A DNA stretch of 10,989 nt from Candidatus Omnitrophota bacterium (GCA_023818725.1 JAMWBX010000010.1:1-10989); one strand, 5' to 3'; positions 1 through 7,781 are shown, counted from the first letter of the stretch. The notes: generated from the letters alone by a model not told the origin. Numbers and translations: made by a program.

Positions 1-1
1 C

Positions 2-211
2 TACAAGGTGATAGTTGTAAGCGATGAAAAGGATGGAAGAGGGGATGTTATTGAGATACTTGGATATTACGATCCATTAAGAGAGCCACCTGTTTTTGAA
101 ATAAAGGATGATAGAGCAATTCACTGGTTGAAGCTCGGGGCTCAACCCTCTTCCACAGTAAAGAGTTTTCTTAAGAAAAGAGGTCTTCTAACTCAGCTTA
201 ATGCGGATTGA
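2..211 (+). CDS. rpsP: 30S ribosomal protein S16, 5'-truncated by window edge
   Basis: Small-subunit ribosomal protein S16, which helps assemble the 5' and central domains of 16S rRNA. Only the C-terminal part (about 69 residues) is inside the window; the true start lies upstream, and the GTG at position 8 is an internal valine codon. The visible sequence has the family hallmarks: a YKVIVVSD strand, [15 protein letters not shown], then a [15 protein letters not shown] segment before a short helix ending in KKRGLL. The total family length is usually 80-90 residues, so around 15-20 are missing at the left. The stop overlaps the trmD start by 11 bases, so the two are very likely translationally coupled. 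In most bacteria rimM (often with a KH-domain gene) lies between them; here nothing does. Confidence 0.95.
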   Translation, partial: YKVIVVSDEKDGRGDVIEILGYYDPLREPPVFEIKDDRAIHWLKLGAQPSSTVKSFLKKRGLLTQLNAD

Positions 212-917
212 CATCATTACGATTTTTCCTGAGATTTTCAGCCCGCTTGACACGAGCATCGTGAAAAGGGCTCGGTCCAGAGGCATAATTGAATTGCATC
301 TGTGGAACCTAAGAGATTTTTCAAGGGATAAGCATAAGAAGGTTGATGATGCGCCATATGGAGGCGGAAAGGGAATGGTTCTGGCATGCGAACCAATCTT
401 TCTTGCAGTAGAACATGTTAAAAAGTTTAATTCTGATTCTTTGACAATTTTAACCAGCCCGCAGGGAGAAATATTTACTCAAAGAAAAGCTGAGGAGCTT
501 TCAAAATCAAAAGGGCTCATCATTATATGCGGTCATTATGAAGGTGTGGATGAAAGAGTTAAAACTATTGTGGATTATGAAATTTCAATAGGTGATTATG
601 TGCTGACCGGAGGCGAGTTGCCTGCGATGGTAATTGTTGATTGCATTGTAAGATTGCTACCAGGAGTATTGCCTGAAGAAGCGCCTAAATTCGACTCATT
701 CTCTGACTGTTTGCTTGATTGGCCTTGCTATACAAGGCCGGAAAATTTTAGAGGTATGAAGGTCCCCGGTGTGCTCCTTTCTGGTAATCACGAAAGGATT
801 AAAGAATGGAGATTGAAACAAGCAACAGAAAGAACAAAACAAAGAAGGCCTGACCTTTACGCAAGATACCTTAAGAAAAAAGGAGGTAAAGATGCATCCG
901 AAAATAGCAGCGATTGA
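201..917 (+). CDS. trmD: tRNA (guanine-N1)-methyltransferase TrmD
   Basis: SAM-dependent enzyme that makes m1G37 next to the anticodon of tRNAs and so prevents +1 frameshifting; it acts in the cytoplasm as a trefoil-knot (SPOUT) dimer. At 238 residues it has normal length. Visible motifs are the start [11 protein letters not shown], the YGGGKGMV loop (53-60), SPQG (86-89), [10 protein letters not shown] (111-120) and the knot segment [16 protein letters not shown] (127-142), which binds SAM. RLLPG carries the catalytic-region Arg at 151, and the DSFSD segment supplies Asp169, equivalent to the general base of characterised TrmDs. The C-terminal YTRPE and SGNH segments are also typical. The ATG at 201 lies inside the end of rpsP and the 3' end overlaps rplS, as expected within the rpsP-trmD-rplS operon. 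No missing key residue was seen. Confidence 0.97.
   Translation: MRIDIITIFPEIFSPLDTSIVKRARSRGIIELHLWNLRDFSRDKHKKVDDAPYGGGKGMVLACEPIFLAVEHVKKFNSDSLTILTSPQGEIFTQRKAEELSKSKGLIIICGHYEGVDERVKTIVDYEISIGDYVLTGGELPAMVIVDCIVRLLPGVLPEEAPKFDSFSDCLLDWPCYTRPENFRGMKVPGVLLSGNHERIKEWRLKQATERTKQRRPDLYARYLKKKGGKDASENSSD
881..886 (+). promoter_or_regulatory. Strong Shine-Dalgarno site for rplS inside the end of trmD
   Basis: A perfect AGGAGG lies 5 bases before the ATG at 892. It fixes the L19 start and explains how rplS can be translated at a high rate although it overlaps the last 26 bases of trmD. TrmD is needed in far smaller amounts than L19, so an independent strong ribosome site is biologically sensible. 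Confidence 0.85.
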
Positions 918-1224
918 ATCAGAATTAAAACCCAACAAAGAGATTCCTGAATTCTATCCCGGTGATGAACTGGAAGTTCACATAAAGGTTCAGGAGGGAG
1001 AAAAAACTCGCACTCAGGTTTTTACCGGTACCTGCATCGCAAAAAAAGGAACGGGTTTAAGAGAGACATTTACGGTTAGAAAGATTTCCTATGGAGAGGG
1101 AGTGGAAAGAATTTTTCCTGTTTATTCTCCAAATATTGTACAGATAAAAGTACTCAGGTCCAGAAAAGATAATCGTCTTGCACCAAGGGCAAAGATGTAT
1201 TACCTGAGAAAGAAAAAGACATAA
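892..1224 (+). CDS. rplS: 50S ribosomal protein L19
   Basis: Large-subunit ribosomal protein located at the subunit interface near bridge B8. The 110-residue product matches the family in length and order. An N-terminal helix region is followed by [16 protein letters not shown] (about 21-36), then [13 protein letters not shown], then the [20 protein letters not shown] block (57-76) and [11 protein letters not shown]. It ends in the basic tail [13 protein letters not shown]. The start is fixed by AGGAGG at 881-886. The gene overlaps trmD by 26 bases and is followed by the YraN-family gene after 2 bases. The tail is slightly shorter than in many homologues, which end in a longer Lys/Arg stretch. 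Confidence 0.97.
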   Translation: MHPKIAAIESELKPNKEIPEFYPGDELEVHIKVQEGEKTRTQVFTGTCIAKKGTGLRETFTVRKISYGEGVERIFPVYSPNIVQIKVLRSRKDNRLAPRAKMYYLRKKKT

Positions 1225-1226
1225 AG

Positions 1227-1577
1227 ATGGGAAGTGCCAAAGAAAAGGGTTCAGAGGGCGAGGAAATCGCGGTAAGATTTTTAAAGGCAAACGGATATAG
1301 AATACTTGACAGGAATTACAGGACAAAATACGGAGAGATTGACATAGTCGCACAGAAAAAAAAGTGCATTGTCTTTGTCGAAGTAAAAACGAGATTATCT
1401 AATGAATTCGGCTCTCCCGCAGAAGCGGTTGATGAAAGAAAACTTTTCAGAATTGCAAGCGTCGCAAACCAGTATATTCAAAAAGAAAGGTTGGATGATT
1501 TTTCTTTTAGGTTCGAGGTCGTTTCAGTAACAAAACAGAATAATAGCTGGCACTGTGAAATAATTCCAGTGGAATGA
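1227..1577 (+). CDS. yraN: YraN / UPF0102 family nuclease-fold protein
   Basis: Member of the UPF0102 family, which has a Holliday-junction-resolvase-like / PD-(D/E)xK nuclease fold; its cellular role is not settled. The 116-residue length is typical. The sequence shows KGSEGEEIAVRFLK near the N-terminus, YRTKYGEIDIV (31-41) with Asp39 in the GEID motif, and FVEVKTR (50-56) with Glu52 and Lys54. These form the classic D...ExK metal-binding and catalytic set, so the active site appears intact. The ATG lies 2 bases after the rplS stop and the gene directly abuts the ComM gene. This rplS-yraN-comM order is a common bacterial arrangement, usually with rnhB present as well, which is absent here. 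Function is from family knowledge only. Confidence 0.9.
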   Translation: MGSAKEKGSEGEEIAVRFLKANGYRILDRNYRTKYGEIDIVAQKKKCIVFVEVKTRLSNEFGSPAEAVDERKLFRIASVANQYIQKERLDDFSFRFEVVSVTKQNNSWHCEIIPVE

Positions 1578-1580
1578 TTG

Positions 1581-3095
1581 ATGCTTTCAAAGGTTCAGTC
1601 GGTTGCTGTCTGGGGCATAGAAGGACATCCTGTAAGTGTTGAAGTAGACATTTCCAGGGGTATTCCCGGCATTTCAATTGTTGGACTTCCTGATCAAGCA
1701 GTCAAAGAAAGCAAGGACAGAATAAAACCAGCCATAAAAAATTCAGGTTTTGACTTTCCCCAATCAAAAATTACAATAAACCTTGCGCCTGCGGACCTGA
1801 GAAAGGAAGGGTCCTGTTTTGATGTGCCAATAGCTCTTGGAATACTTGCGGCAAAACAGGTTATTCCACTGCAGGTTTTTGATGATTTTTATTTTGTCGG
1901 CGAACTTGCTCTTGATGGTTCAGTCAGGCCAGTGAGCGGAGTCCTTCCCATGGCAATCTTTGTGAAAAGCAAAAGGGGTAAGTTTGTAGTTCCTTTCTCA
2001 AATGCTCTTGAGGCTTCAGTTGTTGGCATTGATGTTTATCCAGTTGGCAGCTTGAAGGAATGTATTGATTTTCTTTTAGGGAAAAAGGAAATCCGGCCAT
2101 TTAAGTGTGATAGAGAAAAACTTTTTGCACAATACAGCAAGTATGAAGTTGACTTCAGGGAAGTAAAAGGGCAGTCTTTAGCAAGAAGGGCAATTGAGGT
2201 TGCTGTTGCTGGTGGACACAATATCTTAATGATAGGCCCTCCTGGCGCCGGAAAGAGCATGATTGCAAAGAGAATTCCGACCATATTTCCTTCTCTTGAG
2301 ATTGAAGAAGCTATAGAAATAACAAAGATCCACAGTGTTGCTGGAACTCTTGACGGCGGCATTGTTTCAGTAAGACCATTTAGACAGCCTCATCATACGA
2401 TTTCTGATATCGCTCTTATTGGTGGTGGAGCAATACCAAAGCCAGGTGAAATATCTCTCGCCCACAATGGCGTTTTGTTTCTTGATGAGATTCCTGAATT
2501 TCACAGGGATGTTCTTGAAGCACTTCGTCAACCAATGGAGGATGGAAAGGTTGTTATTTCAAGGGCAAAAGGGAAAATAGAATTCCCGTCGAGATTTTTC
2601 CTTGTTGCAGCGATGAATCCATGCCCCTGCGGTTATTATGGCGACAGCCGTATGGCCTGCAGATGCACTACGGCGCAGATCATTAAGTACAGAAAAAAGA
2701 TATCAGGGCCTCTTCTTGACAGAATAGATATTCATATAGAAGTTTCAGCGCTTGGTTCAAAACAACTCGTGTCAGATCAGATTTGCGAAGATTCTGAAAG
2801 CATTCGTAAAAGAATTGAAAAAAGCAGAAAGATACAGATTGAAAGATTCAAAGGCACTGGTATTTTTTGCAATGGTCATATGAATACGAAACATTTGAAA
2901 CAATTTTGCGTACTTGACGACGAGTGCAAGAATTTTCTTCAGCGCGCTCTTGAACAGATGCACCTTTCAGCAAGGGGTTATGACAGGGTTATCAAGGTTG
3001 CAAGAACCATAGCAGACCTTGAAGAATCAGAACAAATTAATTTGAGCCATATTTCGGAGGCGCTGCAATACAGGAGTTTCGACAGGGAACTCTGA
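1581..3095 (+). CDS. comM: ComM/YifB family Mg-chelatase-like AAA+ ATPase
   Basis: Predicted AAA+ helicase. In transformable bacteria ComM is a hexameric motor that promotes branch migration when incoming DNA is integrated; many non-transformable species also keep it. At 504 residues it has standard length. The N-terminal Lon-like domain begins MLSKVQSVAVWGIEGHPV and contains GIPGISIVGLPD and INLAPADLRKEG. The Mg-chelatase domain has Walker A GPPGAGKS (about 219-226), Walker B VLFLDE (about 298-303), and the arginine/sensor region around AAMNPCPCGYYGD with further Cys residues. The C-terminal domain has ARGYDRVIKVARTIADL. ATG 1581 was chosen because homologues begin MLSKV; a TTG codon at 1578 directly precedes it and abuts the yraN stop. 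No typical partner such as dprA is next to it. Confidence 0.95.
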   Translation: MLSKVQSVAVWGIEGHPVSVEVDISRGIPGISIVGLPDQAVKESKDRIKPAIKNSGFDFPQSKITINLAPADLRKEGSCFDVPIALGILAAKQVIPLQVFDDFYFVGELALDGSVRPVSGVLPMAIFVKSKRGKFVVPFSNALEASVVGIDVYPVGSLKECIDFLLGKKEIRPFKCDREKLFAQYSKYEVDFREVKGQSLARRAIEVAVAGGHNILMIGPPGAGKSMIAKRIPTIFPSLEIEEAIEITKIHSVAGTLDGGIVSVRPFRQPHHTISDIALIGGGAIPKPGEISLAHNGVLFLDEIPEFHRDVLEALRQPMEDGKVVISRAKGKIEFPSRFFLVAAMNPCPCGYYGDSRMACRCTTAQIIKYRKKISGPLLDRIDIHIEVSALGSKQLVSDQICEDSESIRKRIEKSRKIQIERFKGTGIFCNGHMNTKHLKQFCVLDDECKNFLQRALEQMHLSARGYDRVIKVARTIADLEESEQINLSHISEALQYRSFDREL

Positions 3096-3108
3096 TAGGA
3101 AAAAGTTT

Positions 3109-4215
3109 ATGGAAAACAGGATTAAACCAGGAGAAATCGTACTTCAACTTGACCCAACACAGAAACATTCAAGGCATAGTGAGGGTAGTTTTATTACTTT
3201 GAAGTCGGGAAGAATTATTTTTGCCTGGTCAAGATTTACCTCTTCCCATTCTGATTTTGGCGAGGCAGTAATTGCTGCAAGATATTCTGACGATGGTGGA
3301 AGAACTTGGTCGGACCAAGATAGTATCCTGATACAGAAAGAAGGAACAACAAATGTGATGAGTGTGTCCTTATTAAGGCTTCAGAATGGCAAAATAGCAA
3401 TTCTTTACCTTCGCAAGGATGGAAGAAAATCCTGTATGCCGTATTTCCGCACAAGCGATGATGAACTTGAAACCCTTTCTGAACCTGTTTCAATAGCGTG
3501 TGAGCCTGGCTATTATGTTGTAAATAATGACAGAATGATTCAGCTGAAATGTGGCCGCATTATTGTTCCTGCCGCGCTTCACAGGTACAGGGGACCATCT
3601 GCTGTTATGCCGGGCGAAGAACCAAAAAGTTTCCTTGCTTCTCCTGGAATAATTCTTTTCTTTTTCAGCGATGATGGCGGAACCCGATGGTGTGAGTCCC
3701 TTACAAATTATTACAGGTGTTTTCCTTCAGGCCATGGACTACAGGAACCAGGAGTCATTGAGTTGAAGGACAAAAGATTATGGTCCTGGACAAGGCCTGG
3801 TGCAGAAGGAAGGCAGTGGGAGTCATTCAGCGATGACCTTGGCCAGACCTGGATTGAACCTGTACCATCTCAGTTTGTGACGCCCAGCAGTCCAATGCAG
3901 ATTAAGAGAATTCCGTCAACAGGAGATCTTTTTGCGGTATGGAATGATCACAGCAGGATATTTGAAACAAAAAAGCCAGAGCCGATTTCCTGGGGAAGAA
4001 CGCCCCTTGTTTGCGCAATAAGCCAGGATGAAGGAAAAACATGGAAGTATCATAAGCTTCTTGAAGATTCTCCGGAGCATGGTTTTTGTTATCCTGCGAT
4101 TCATTTTACAGACGATGCCGTACTGATTTCGTACTGCGCGGGAGGCGCAACAAGCAAAATTCCACTTGATACATTGAGAATTCGCAGGATTCTGCTCAAA
4201 GAGCTTTATGAGTGA
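3109..4215 (+). CDS. Sialidase-like Asp-box (BNR repeat) protein
   Basis: Predicted six-bladed beta-propeller of the sialidase/neuraminidase superfamily (368 residues). Four Asp-box repeats are visible: SDDGGRTW (60-67), SDDGGTRW (187-194, with the last positions swapped from the consensus), SDDLGQTW (241-248) and SQDEGKTW (305-312). Other plausible active-site elements are an early Arg in the IIFAWSRF strand, Glu213 in GLQEPGVIEL, Arg229 in WTRPG, and Tyr328 in CYPAI. These fit the Arg-triad/Glu/Tyr layout of sialidases, but I cannot align them rigorously. There is no signal peptide or membrane segment, so the protein looks cytoplasmic, odd for an enzyme attacking external glycans. ATG 3109 lies 13 bases after the comM stop, with a modest AGGA upstream, so the gene is probably read from the ribosomal operon. 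Actual substrate unknown; many proteins of this fold are not true sialidases. Confidence 0.82.
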   Translation: MENRIKPGEIVLQLDPTQKHSRHSEGSFITLKSGRIIFAWSRFTSSHSDFGEAVIAARYSDDGGRTWSDQDSILIQKEGTTNVMSVSLLRLQNGKIAILYLRKDGRKSCMPYFRTSDDELETLSEPVSIACEPGYYVVNNDRMIQLKCGRIIVPAALHRYRGPSAVMPGEEPKSFLASPGIILFFFSDDGGTRWCESLTNYYRCFPSGHGLQEPGVIELKDKRLWSWTRPGAEGRQWESFSDDLGQTWIEPVPSQFVTPSSPMQIKRIPSTGDLFAVWNDHSRIFETKKPEPISWGRTPLVCAISQDEGKTWKYHKLLEDSPEHGFCYPAIHFTDDAVLISYCAGGATSKIPLDTLRIRRILLKELYE

Positions 4216-4426
4216 AGGTAAAGTTTACATTGGCACCAGTGGCTGGAATTACCGCTTGTGGCAGAAGATATTCTATCCTGAGGACCTTTCTTCAAAAGAT
4301 TATCTTAAGTTTTACTCACTGCATTTCAAAACAGTGGAAGTAAATTCTTCCTTTTACCATTTCCCGAGAAATTCAACATACATAAGCTGGTATTCTCAGG
4401 TACCGGATGATTTTGTTTTTTTCTAA
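4208..4426 (+). pseudogene. DUF72 (YecE-like) gene, truncated after about 72 codons
   Basis: N-terminal third of a DUF72 family protein, a TIM-barrel family of unknown function whose members are normally about 240-280 residues. The family opening is clear: VYIGTSGWNYRLWQKIFYP (6-24), then LKFYSLHFKTVEVNSSFY (33-50), then FPRNSTYISWYSQVPDDFVF. Homologues continue at this point with a FAVKASR-like strand, but here a TAA follows FVFF. The remaining two thirds of the barrel are absent and nothing resembling them follows. The stop at 4424-4426 overlaps the stop of the convergent gene (4423-4425). The ATG at 4208 overlaps the end of the sialidase-like gene by 8 bases, so the start itself looks like a normal operon gene. 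The fragment cannot form a complete barrel and is probably a remnant. Confidence 0.8.
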
Positions 4427-7107
4427 AATGATTTGTCGTACTCCAGAATGTATTCGGCTATCCATGTTGTGGCAAGATGCGGGTCGTTTTGCAAGTACGG
4501 GGATTGATAAATCCATTCAAGCGTTGCAAGAGAACCTGACCTCCATAAAAAGAGTTCACATACCCTTGAATCAAAGGTTGCCTTAACAATTTCACCAGTT
4601 ATCTTATTTCTTAAAGCACACCAGTTGCCATCAAAGCTCTTAATCTGTGAAACCTCTTTTTTTAGAAAAGGTTCGCTGTCAGGAAAAATTGCGTTTGCTC
4701 TAACATACATGGTTGAAAAATCTTTGAAATTATCGTCCTTAATGATTTTTTCGCTGTCAGGAATTAGATACTCGATGCTATTTGAATATGGTGTTCCCTT
4801 GGACTCTGATGTTTTAATTCCTGCGTTGACAATATGGTGCGAACGATACGCAAATGGCCGAAATCCAATGCCTTGAACTATTGTGATGTTAACTGAAATT
4901 TTTGGGTTATTTTTCTCCACAATGTATGTTTTCTTGATCACAAGCCCTGAAAATGGTTCTTCCCTTACATTATATGAAAAAGATATCTTTACCGCATTCT
5001 GAGTAAACTCTACGCCGGACAGATCAATCTTTTTATCAGTGAGCCACATTGTTATCGGATACACAAAGACATCCCGGCAAATGGCAGATCCTATTTGAAT
5101 CCATTCGTCTTTATTTTTCTTTTCCCATCTTACGACACCTGAATCATTTGTATCTATCAACAATCTTTGAGCCGGGGTTTCTATCGCATAAAAGTCTTTA
5201 CCCTCGATCTTTTTTAATCCAGCAGACATATCATAGTGAGATTTCCACTCCATTTTCGATGAATAAAAAGATTGTTTTATTCTTTCTTCTTCAGAGATTG
5301 AATTTGTGTTGTATTTGATTATTGCGCTTTTCGAAAGGTTTTTTGGAATTATCTCAACCAACACATCTGAAAGGGGTTCTATCTTGACTGCTAAACCTTT
5401 TTCCAGTTCTTTTTCTGTAAAAGTCTTTTTTGCTCCATCAACCGACCAGAGAAGGCCATCTATGGCATTGACTACTGAATAATTTCCTTTTTTTGGCTGT
5501 TTTACAGAAATACGCGCGTAACAGGATTCGTTTGGATTATTGTTAACAAGCAAAACACAGTATTTATTTGCTAATTTCCTGACTATGCTATACAGATATC
5601 CTTCTGCTCCAAATCCGCCAGTAACATTAACCTCATCTTCTACAATCTGTCCTTTGACAATATACGGCTCAATTTTAGCAAGTTTTTTCATTGCTTCCTT
5701 GATGTTTATCATCATTGCGCCATCTGTCATATTCAGGCCTGTCCAGTAACAGATTCTTTTACAACCCAGCATTCCGCAGGCAAGAGTTTGAATTCCAACG
5801 CGAGATGGCGTCATCAGTTTATTGTAATTACCTATGATGGGAATTACTTCTTTTTTCAATTCTCTTACTGAACGTTCAACTCTCTGGAAGAAATCAAGTC
5901 CGTCTTCGTAACACATTGGATAATGTATATCTATGAAATCATCGTAAAATCTCAAATCAATACCGTATTCTTTGAAATACTGTTGGTCCGCTGTTTTTTC
6001 AGGCATTGGCATTGAGGCAAGCAGAAATTTACCTTCAGGGTTGATTGAATGAAAAGCCTTAGACATCGCTAAAACTTCCTGCGATCTCTGCCAGCAACGA
6101 AATTTTACCCATTCATTCTGATATTTGGTAAGAATTGTTTTCGGATCCAGGTTTTCATCCTTGATGTTTGAAAAACTGGCGAAATTTTTTACGCATACCG
6201 GACAAAAACATGTTTTTGTTACCCATCCCTCAATTGGCGCGTATGGCTCATAATCTATAACCCCCCATACATTTTTGTCTTTTATTGATGGATCTTTTTC
6301 CAGGAAACGTTCAAGGTTTCTTTTATAGATTTTTTCGCCCATTTCAGCCATTGCTGACGAACAAAAATATCTTTCCCATACAACACCTGCTGCGGTTATG
6401 GCAAATGGTGGCTTTTGTTCTCCTGGTTCTGCCTTATATAGCTCTGGATAATATGTAAAAACGCTTGTAAGGTCTCTTATTATCTGCCAGTTAATTCCAC
6501 TGGCGTAAGGAAGCCTGTCGCCTCCGCAAAATCCAGTGTTTTTCCAGTTTTCAAGCATTGCTAAAGGTAATTTTCCGGAATCTCGGTTTAAGTCAATTCT
6601 TGCAAGTGGATAAGAATACCAGGTGAAAAGACCAATACTTTCAGGTAGTTTCAAATCTTTTACTTCTGGCAAAACTACTATGGGGACAGACAAGTCTGCG
6701 AGAATTTCTTGAGTATCTCCTGTAATTTTAATATTTATATAGAAATTTTCAGGCGCATTTTTCCCGGCTCGCAAAAAGATGCTATTTCCCCATGCAGGCC
6801 ATGAAATTCCATCTGGCACATTTATTGTAAACTGCTGTTTTCCTTCTGTGACTTTTGTTTCAACGGGTTTTAGAAAAATACATTTTCCATCAGATATTTT
6901 ATAAAGATACACCTCTATTTCAACATCTTCAGGTACATCTATTTTTAATGTGCATGGCTTTCTATACAAGAATTCGTTTGAATGAAAGGCTAAGTATCCT
7001 GCGGTATTTCGTTCGATGTAGTATGGCTGGTCTTTTTCTTTCCAGGTAAGTGTTCCAGAAAGTCCTGACTTTAAAAATGCGCGGTTATAAGGAGCTTCTA
7101 TTGAAGT
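4423..7107 (-). CDS. Large glycosidase-like barrel protein, downstream frame of a split gene
   Basis: I do not recognise a named family. This frame is the C-terminal part of one protein whose N-terminus is in the gene at 7098-7661. The frame is open back to a stop at 7129-7131 but has no ATG. A TTG at 6969 would give 848 residues, but it has no Shine-Dalgarno site and the codons upstream of it (7107-6970) already read as plausible protein (LTWKEKDQPYYIERNT). From the TTG, residues 1-100 look like a beta domain. Residues 112-440 resemble a TIM barrel: IGLFTWYSYP, then WGVIDYEPY with Glu241 in a typical acid/base position, then the Cys cluster CFCPVC (254-259), later DIHYPMCYEDG and PIIGNYN. 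Residues beyond about 480 look like beta-sandwich domains, and the end (SLATLEWIY, HLATTWIAEYILEYD) looks natural rather than truncated. A secreted carbohydrate-active role is inferred, not shown. Confidence 0.7.
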   Translation of the reverse strand, partial: TSIEAPYNRAFLKSGLSGTLTWKEKDQPYYIERNTAGYLAFHSNEFLYRKPCTLKIDVPEDVEIEVYLYKISDGKCIFLKPVETKVTEGKQQFTINVPDGISWPAWGNSIFLRAGKNAPENFYINIKITGDTQEILADLSVPIVVLPEVKDLKLPESIGLFTWYSYPLARIDLNRDSGKLPLAMLENWKNTGFCGGDRLPYASGINWQIIRDLTSVFTYYPELYKAEPGEQKPPFAITAAGVVWERYFCSSAMAEMGEKIYKRNLERFLEKDPSIKDKNVWGVIDYEPYAPIEGWVTKTCFCPVCVKNFASFSNIKDENLDPKTILTKYQNEWVKFRCWQRSQEVLAMSKAFHSINPEGKFLLASMPMPEKTADQQYFKEYGIDLRFYDDFIDIHYPMCYEDGLDFFQRVERSVRELKKEVIPIIGNYNKLMTPSRVGIQTLACGMLGCKRICYWTGLNMTDGAMMINIKEAMKKLAKIEPYIVKGQIVEDEVNVTGGFGAEGYLYSIVRKLANKYCVLLVNNNPNESCYARISVKQPKKGNYSVVNAIDGLLWSVDGAKKTFTEKELEKGLAVKIEPLSDVLVEIIPKNLSKSAIIKYNTNSISEEERIKQSFYSSKMEWKSHYDMSAGLKKIEGKDFYAIETPAQRLLIDTNDSGVVRWEKKNKDEWIQIGSAICRDVFVYPITMWLTDKKIDLSGVEFTQNAVKISFSYNVREEPFSGLVIKKTYIVEKNNPKISVNITIVQGIGFRPFAYRSHHIVNAGIKTSESKGTPYSNSIEYLIPDSEKIIKDDNFKDFSTMYVRANAIFPDSEPFLKKEVSQIKSFDGNWCALRNKITGEIVKATFDSRVCELFLWRSGSLATLEWIYQSPYLQNDPHLATTWIAEYILEYDKSF

Positions 7108-7661
7108 TTTTTTTTCTCCGGCTCTGCTTCAGTTAAACATGGATTTCTGAACCACGCCTTTCCCGCGCCGCCTTTAACCCCATATACAGCCAGAATTATT
7201 CTTATTCCTTTTATTTCGGATGGATTTTCTGGTGAGATGATTTGTTCTTTCTTTTCCCAGTCCTTTGTCCCTGAGAGTTTTGTCAGGAATCTTTCTTTTG
7301 TAATCTCTTTTCCATTCGCATCTGTCCAGTAGTAATAAACCGCTGCGTTTTTTGATATGTTTTCGACCTTTATCTCCACGGATAGTTTGTAGGTTTTGAA
7401 GCCATCGATTCTTACAAAGTTGGATATGGAAAAAACATACTTATCTGTATCTTCTGAAATTTCAACAATATTTGTTTCAGTATCTGGAATGACGCGAATC
7501 ACAGTTCTGTCAAGAAACCAGCTCCATCCATCAGGAATATTATTATTTGAACTGCGCAGTTGATAATTCTGAATGAGATTCCGGATATCTTCTGATTTCA
7601 ATAGAGGCAAAAATACTGTCATCATTCCTGTTATAATAAGACCGCATAAGACTTTATTCAT
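7098..7661 (-). CDS. Signal peptide plus carbohydrate-binding-like domain, upstream frame of a split gene
   Basis: The 187-residue frame begins with a signal-peptide-like N-terminus: Met-Asn-Lys, then a hydrophobic stretch (about residues 4-21, VLCGLIITGMMTVFLPLL), with likely processing or anchoring near KSED. The rest resembles a jelly-roll carbohydrate-binding module of the CBM4/9 kind: NLIQNYQLRSSN, PDGWSWF, then a strand rich in Tyr and Trp (AAVYYYWTDANGK), KDWEKKEQ, and IKGIRIILAVYG...AWFRNPCL. The start is supported by AAGGGAG 4 bases before the ATG. The frame ends in Lys-Lys-Lys-Leu-Gln immediately after a run of nine A (7107-7115), while the next frame continues with sensible protein. 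I therefore read this as the N-terminal part of one exported protein of about 1079 residues together with the downstream frame. Confidence 0.72.
   Translation of the reverse strand: MNKVLCGLIITGMMTVFLPLLKSEDIRNLIQNYQLRSSNNNIPDGWSWFLDRTVIRVIPDTETNIVEISEDTDKYVFSISNFVRIDGFKTYKLSVEIKVENISKNAAVYYYWTDANGKEITKERFLTKLSGTKDWEKKEQIISPENPSEIKGIRIILAVYGVKGGAGKAWFRNPCLTEAEPEKKKLQ
7104..7118 (-). other. Frameshift site: A9 run joining two frames
   Basis: On the coding (-) strand the zero-frame codons read GAG AAA AAA AAA CTT CAA TAG. If the ribosome slips back one base on the A run, or if the transcript or genome has ten A, reading continues as K-K-K-T-S-I-E-A-P-Y-N-R with no stop until 4423. The tandem AAA codons allow full re-pairing of both tRNAs after a -1 shift. 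Three explanations remain: programmed slippage, a true inactivating indel, or a homopolymer error in the assembly. Confidence 0.8.
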
Positions 7662-7781
7662 TTTTCTCCCTTTTCTATCTAAACTTTATATGTTCAATAT
7701 AGAGTTGGCTTCGATGTCAGCATTTAAGAATTTCTTTGCGCATTTTGTTATATCACAATCGTTATTCAACCACCTGAATCA
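7662..7781. other. Intergenic gap, 120 bases
   Basis: AT-rich spacer between the stop of the ceramidase-like gene and the start of the split exported-protein gene. It holds the Shine-Dalgarno site for the latter (GGGAG on the - strand, 7666-7670) and an imperfect inverted repeat (tatatgttcaatata, 7687-7701). I see no convincing -35/-10 pair and no terminator hairpin, so I cannot say whether the downstream gene has its own promoter or is read through from the aminotransferase-ceramidase pair. Confidence 0.5.

Noticed and set aside
8..211. GTG at position 8 as the start of rpsP
   Set aside because: The S16 family needs about 15-20 more residues before this point, and the frame is open to the window edge, so the gene is cut by the edge.
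4423..6969. Independent gene starting at TTG 6969
   Set aside because: No Shine-Dalgarno site precedes it, and the same frame continues upstream with convincing coding sequence to the A9 run, so it is better explained as the continuation of the gene starting at 7661.
7687..7701. Inverted repeat tatatgttcaatata as an operator
   Set aside because: The match is imperfect, very AT-rich and short, and no promoter is recognised next to it. It may be chance.
7735..7781. Terminator after the ceramidase-like gene
   Set aside because: The only stem found (TTCA/TGAA, 4 pairs) is too weak and is not followed by a T-rich tract on the - strand.
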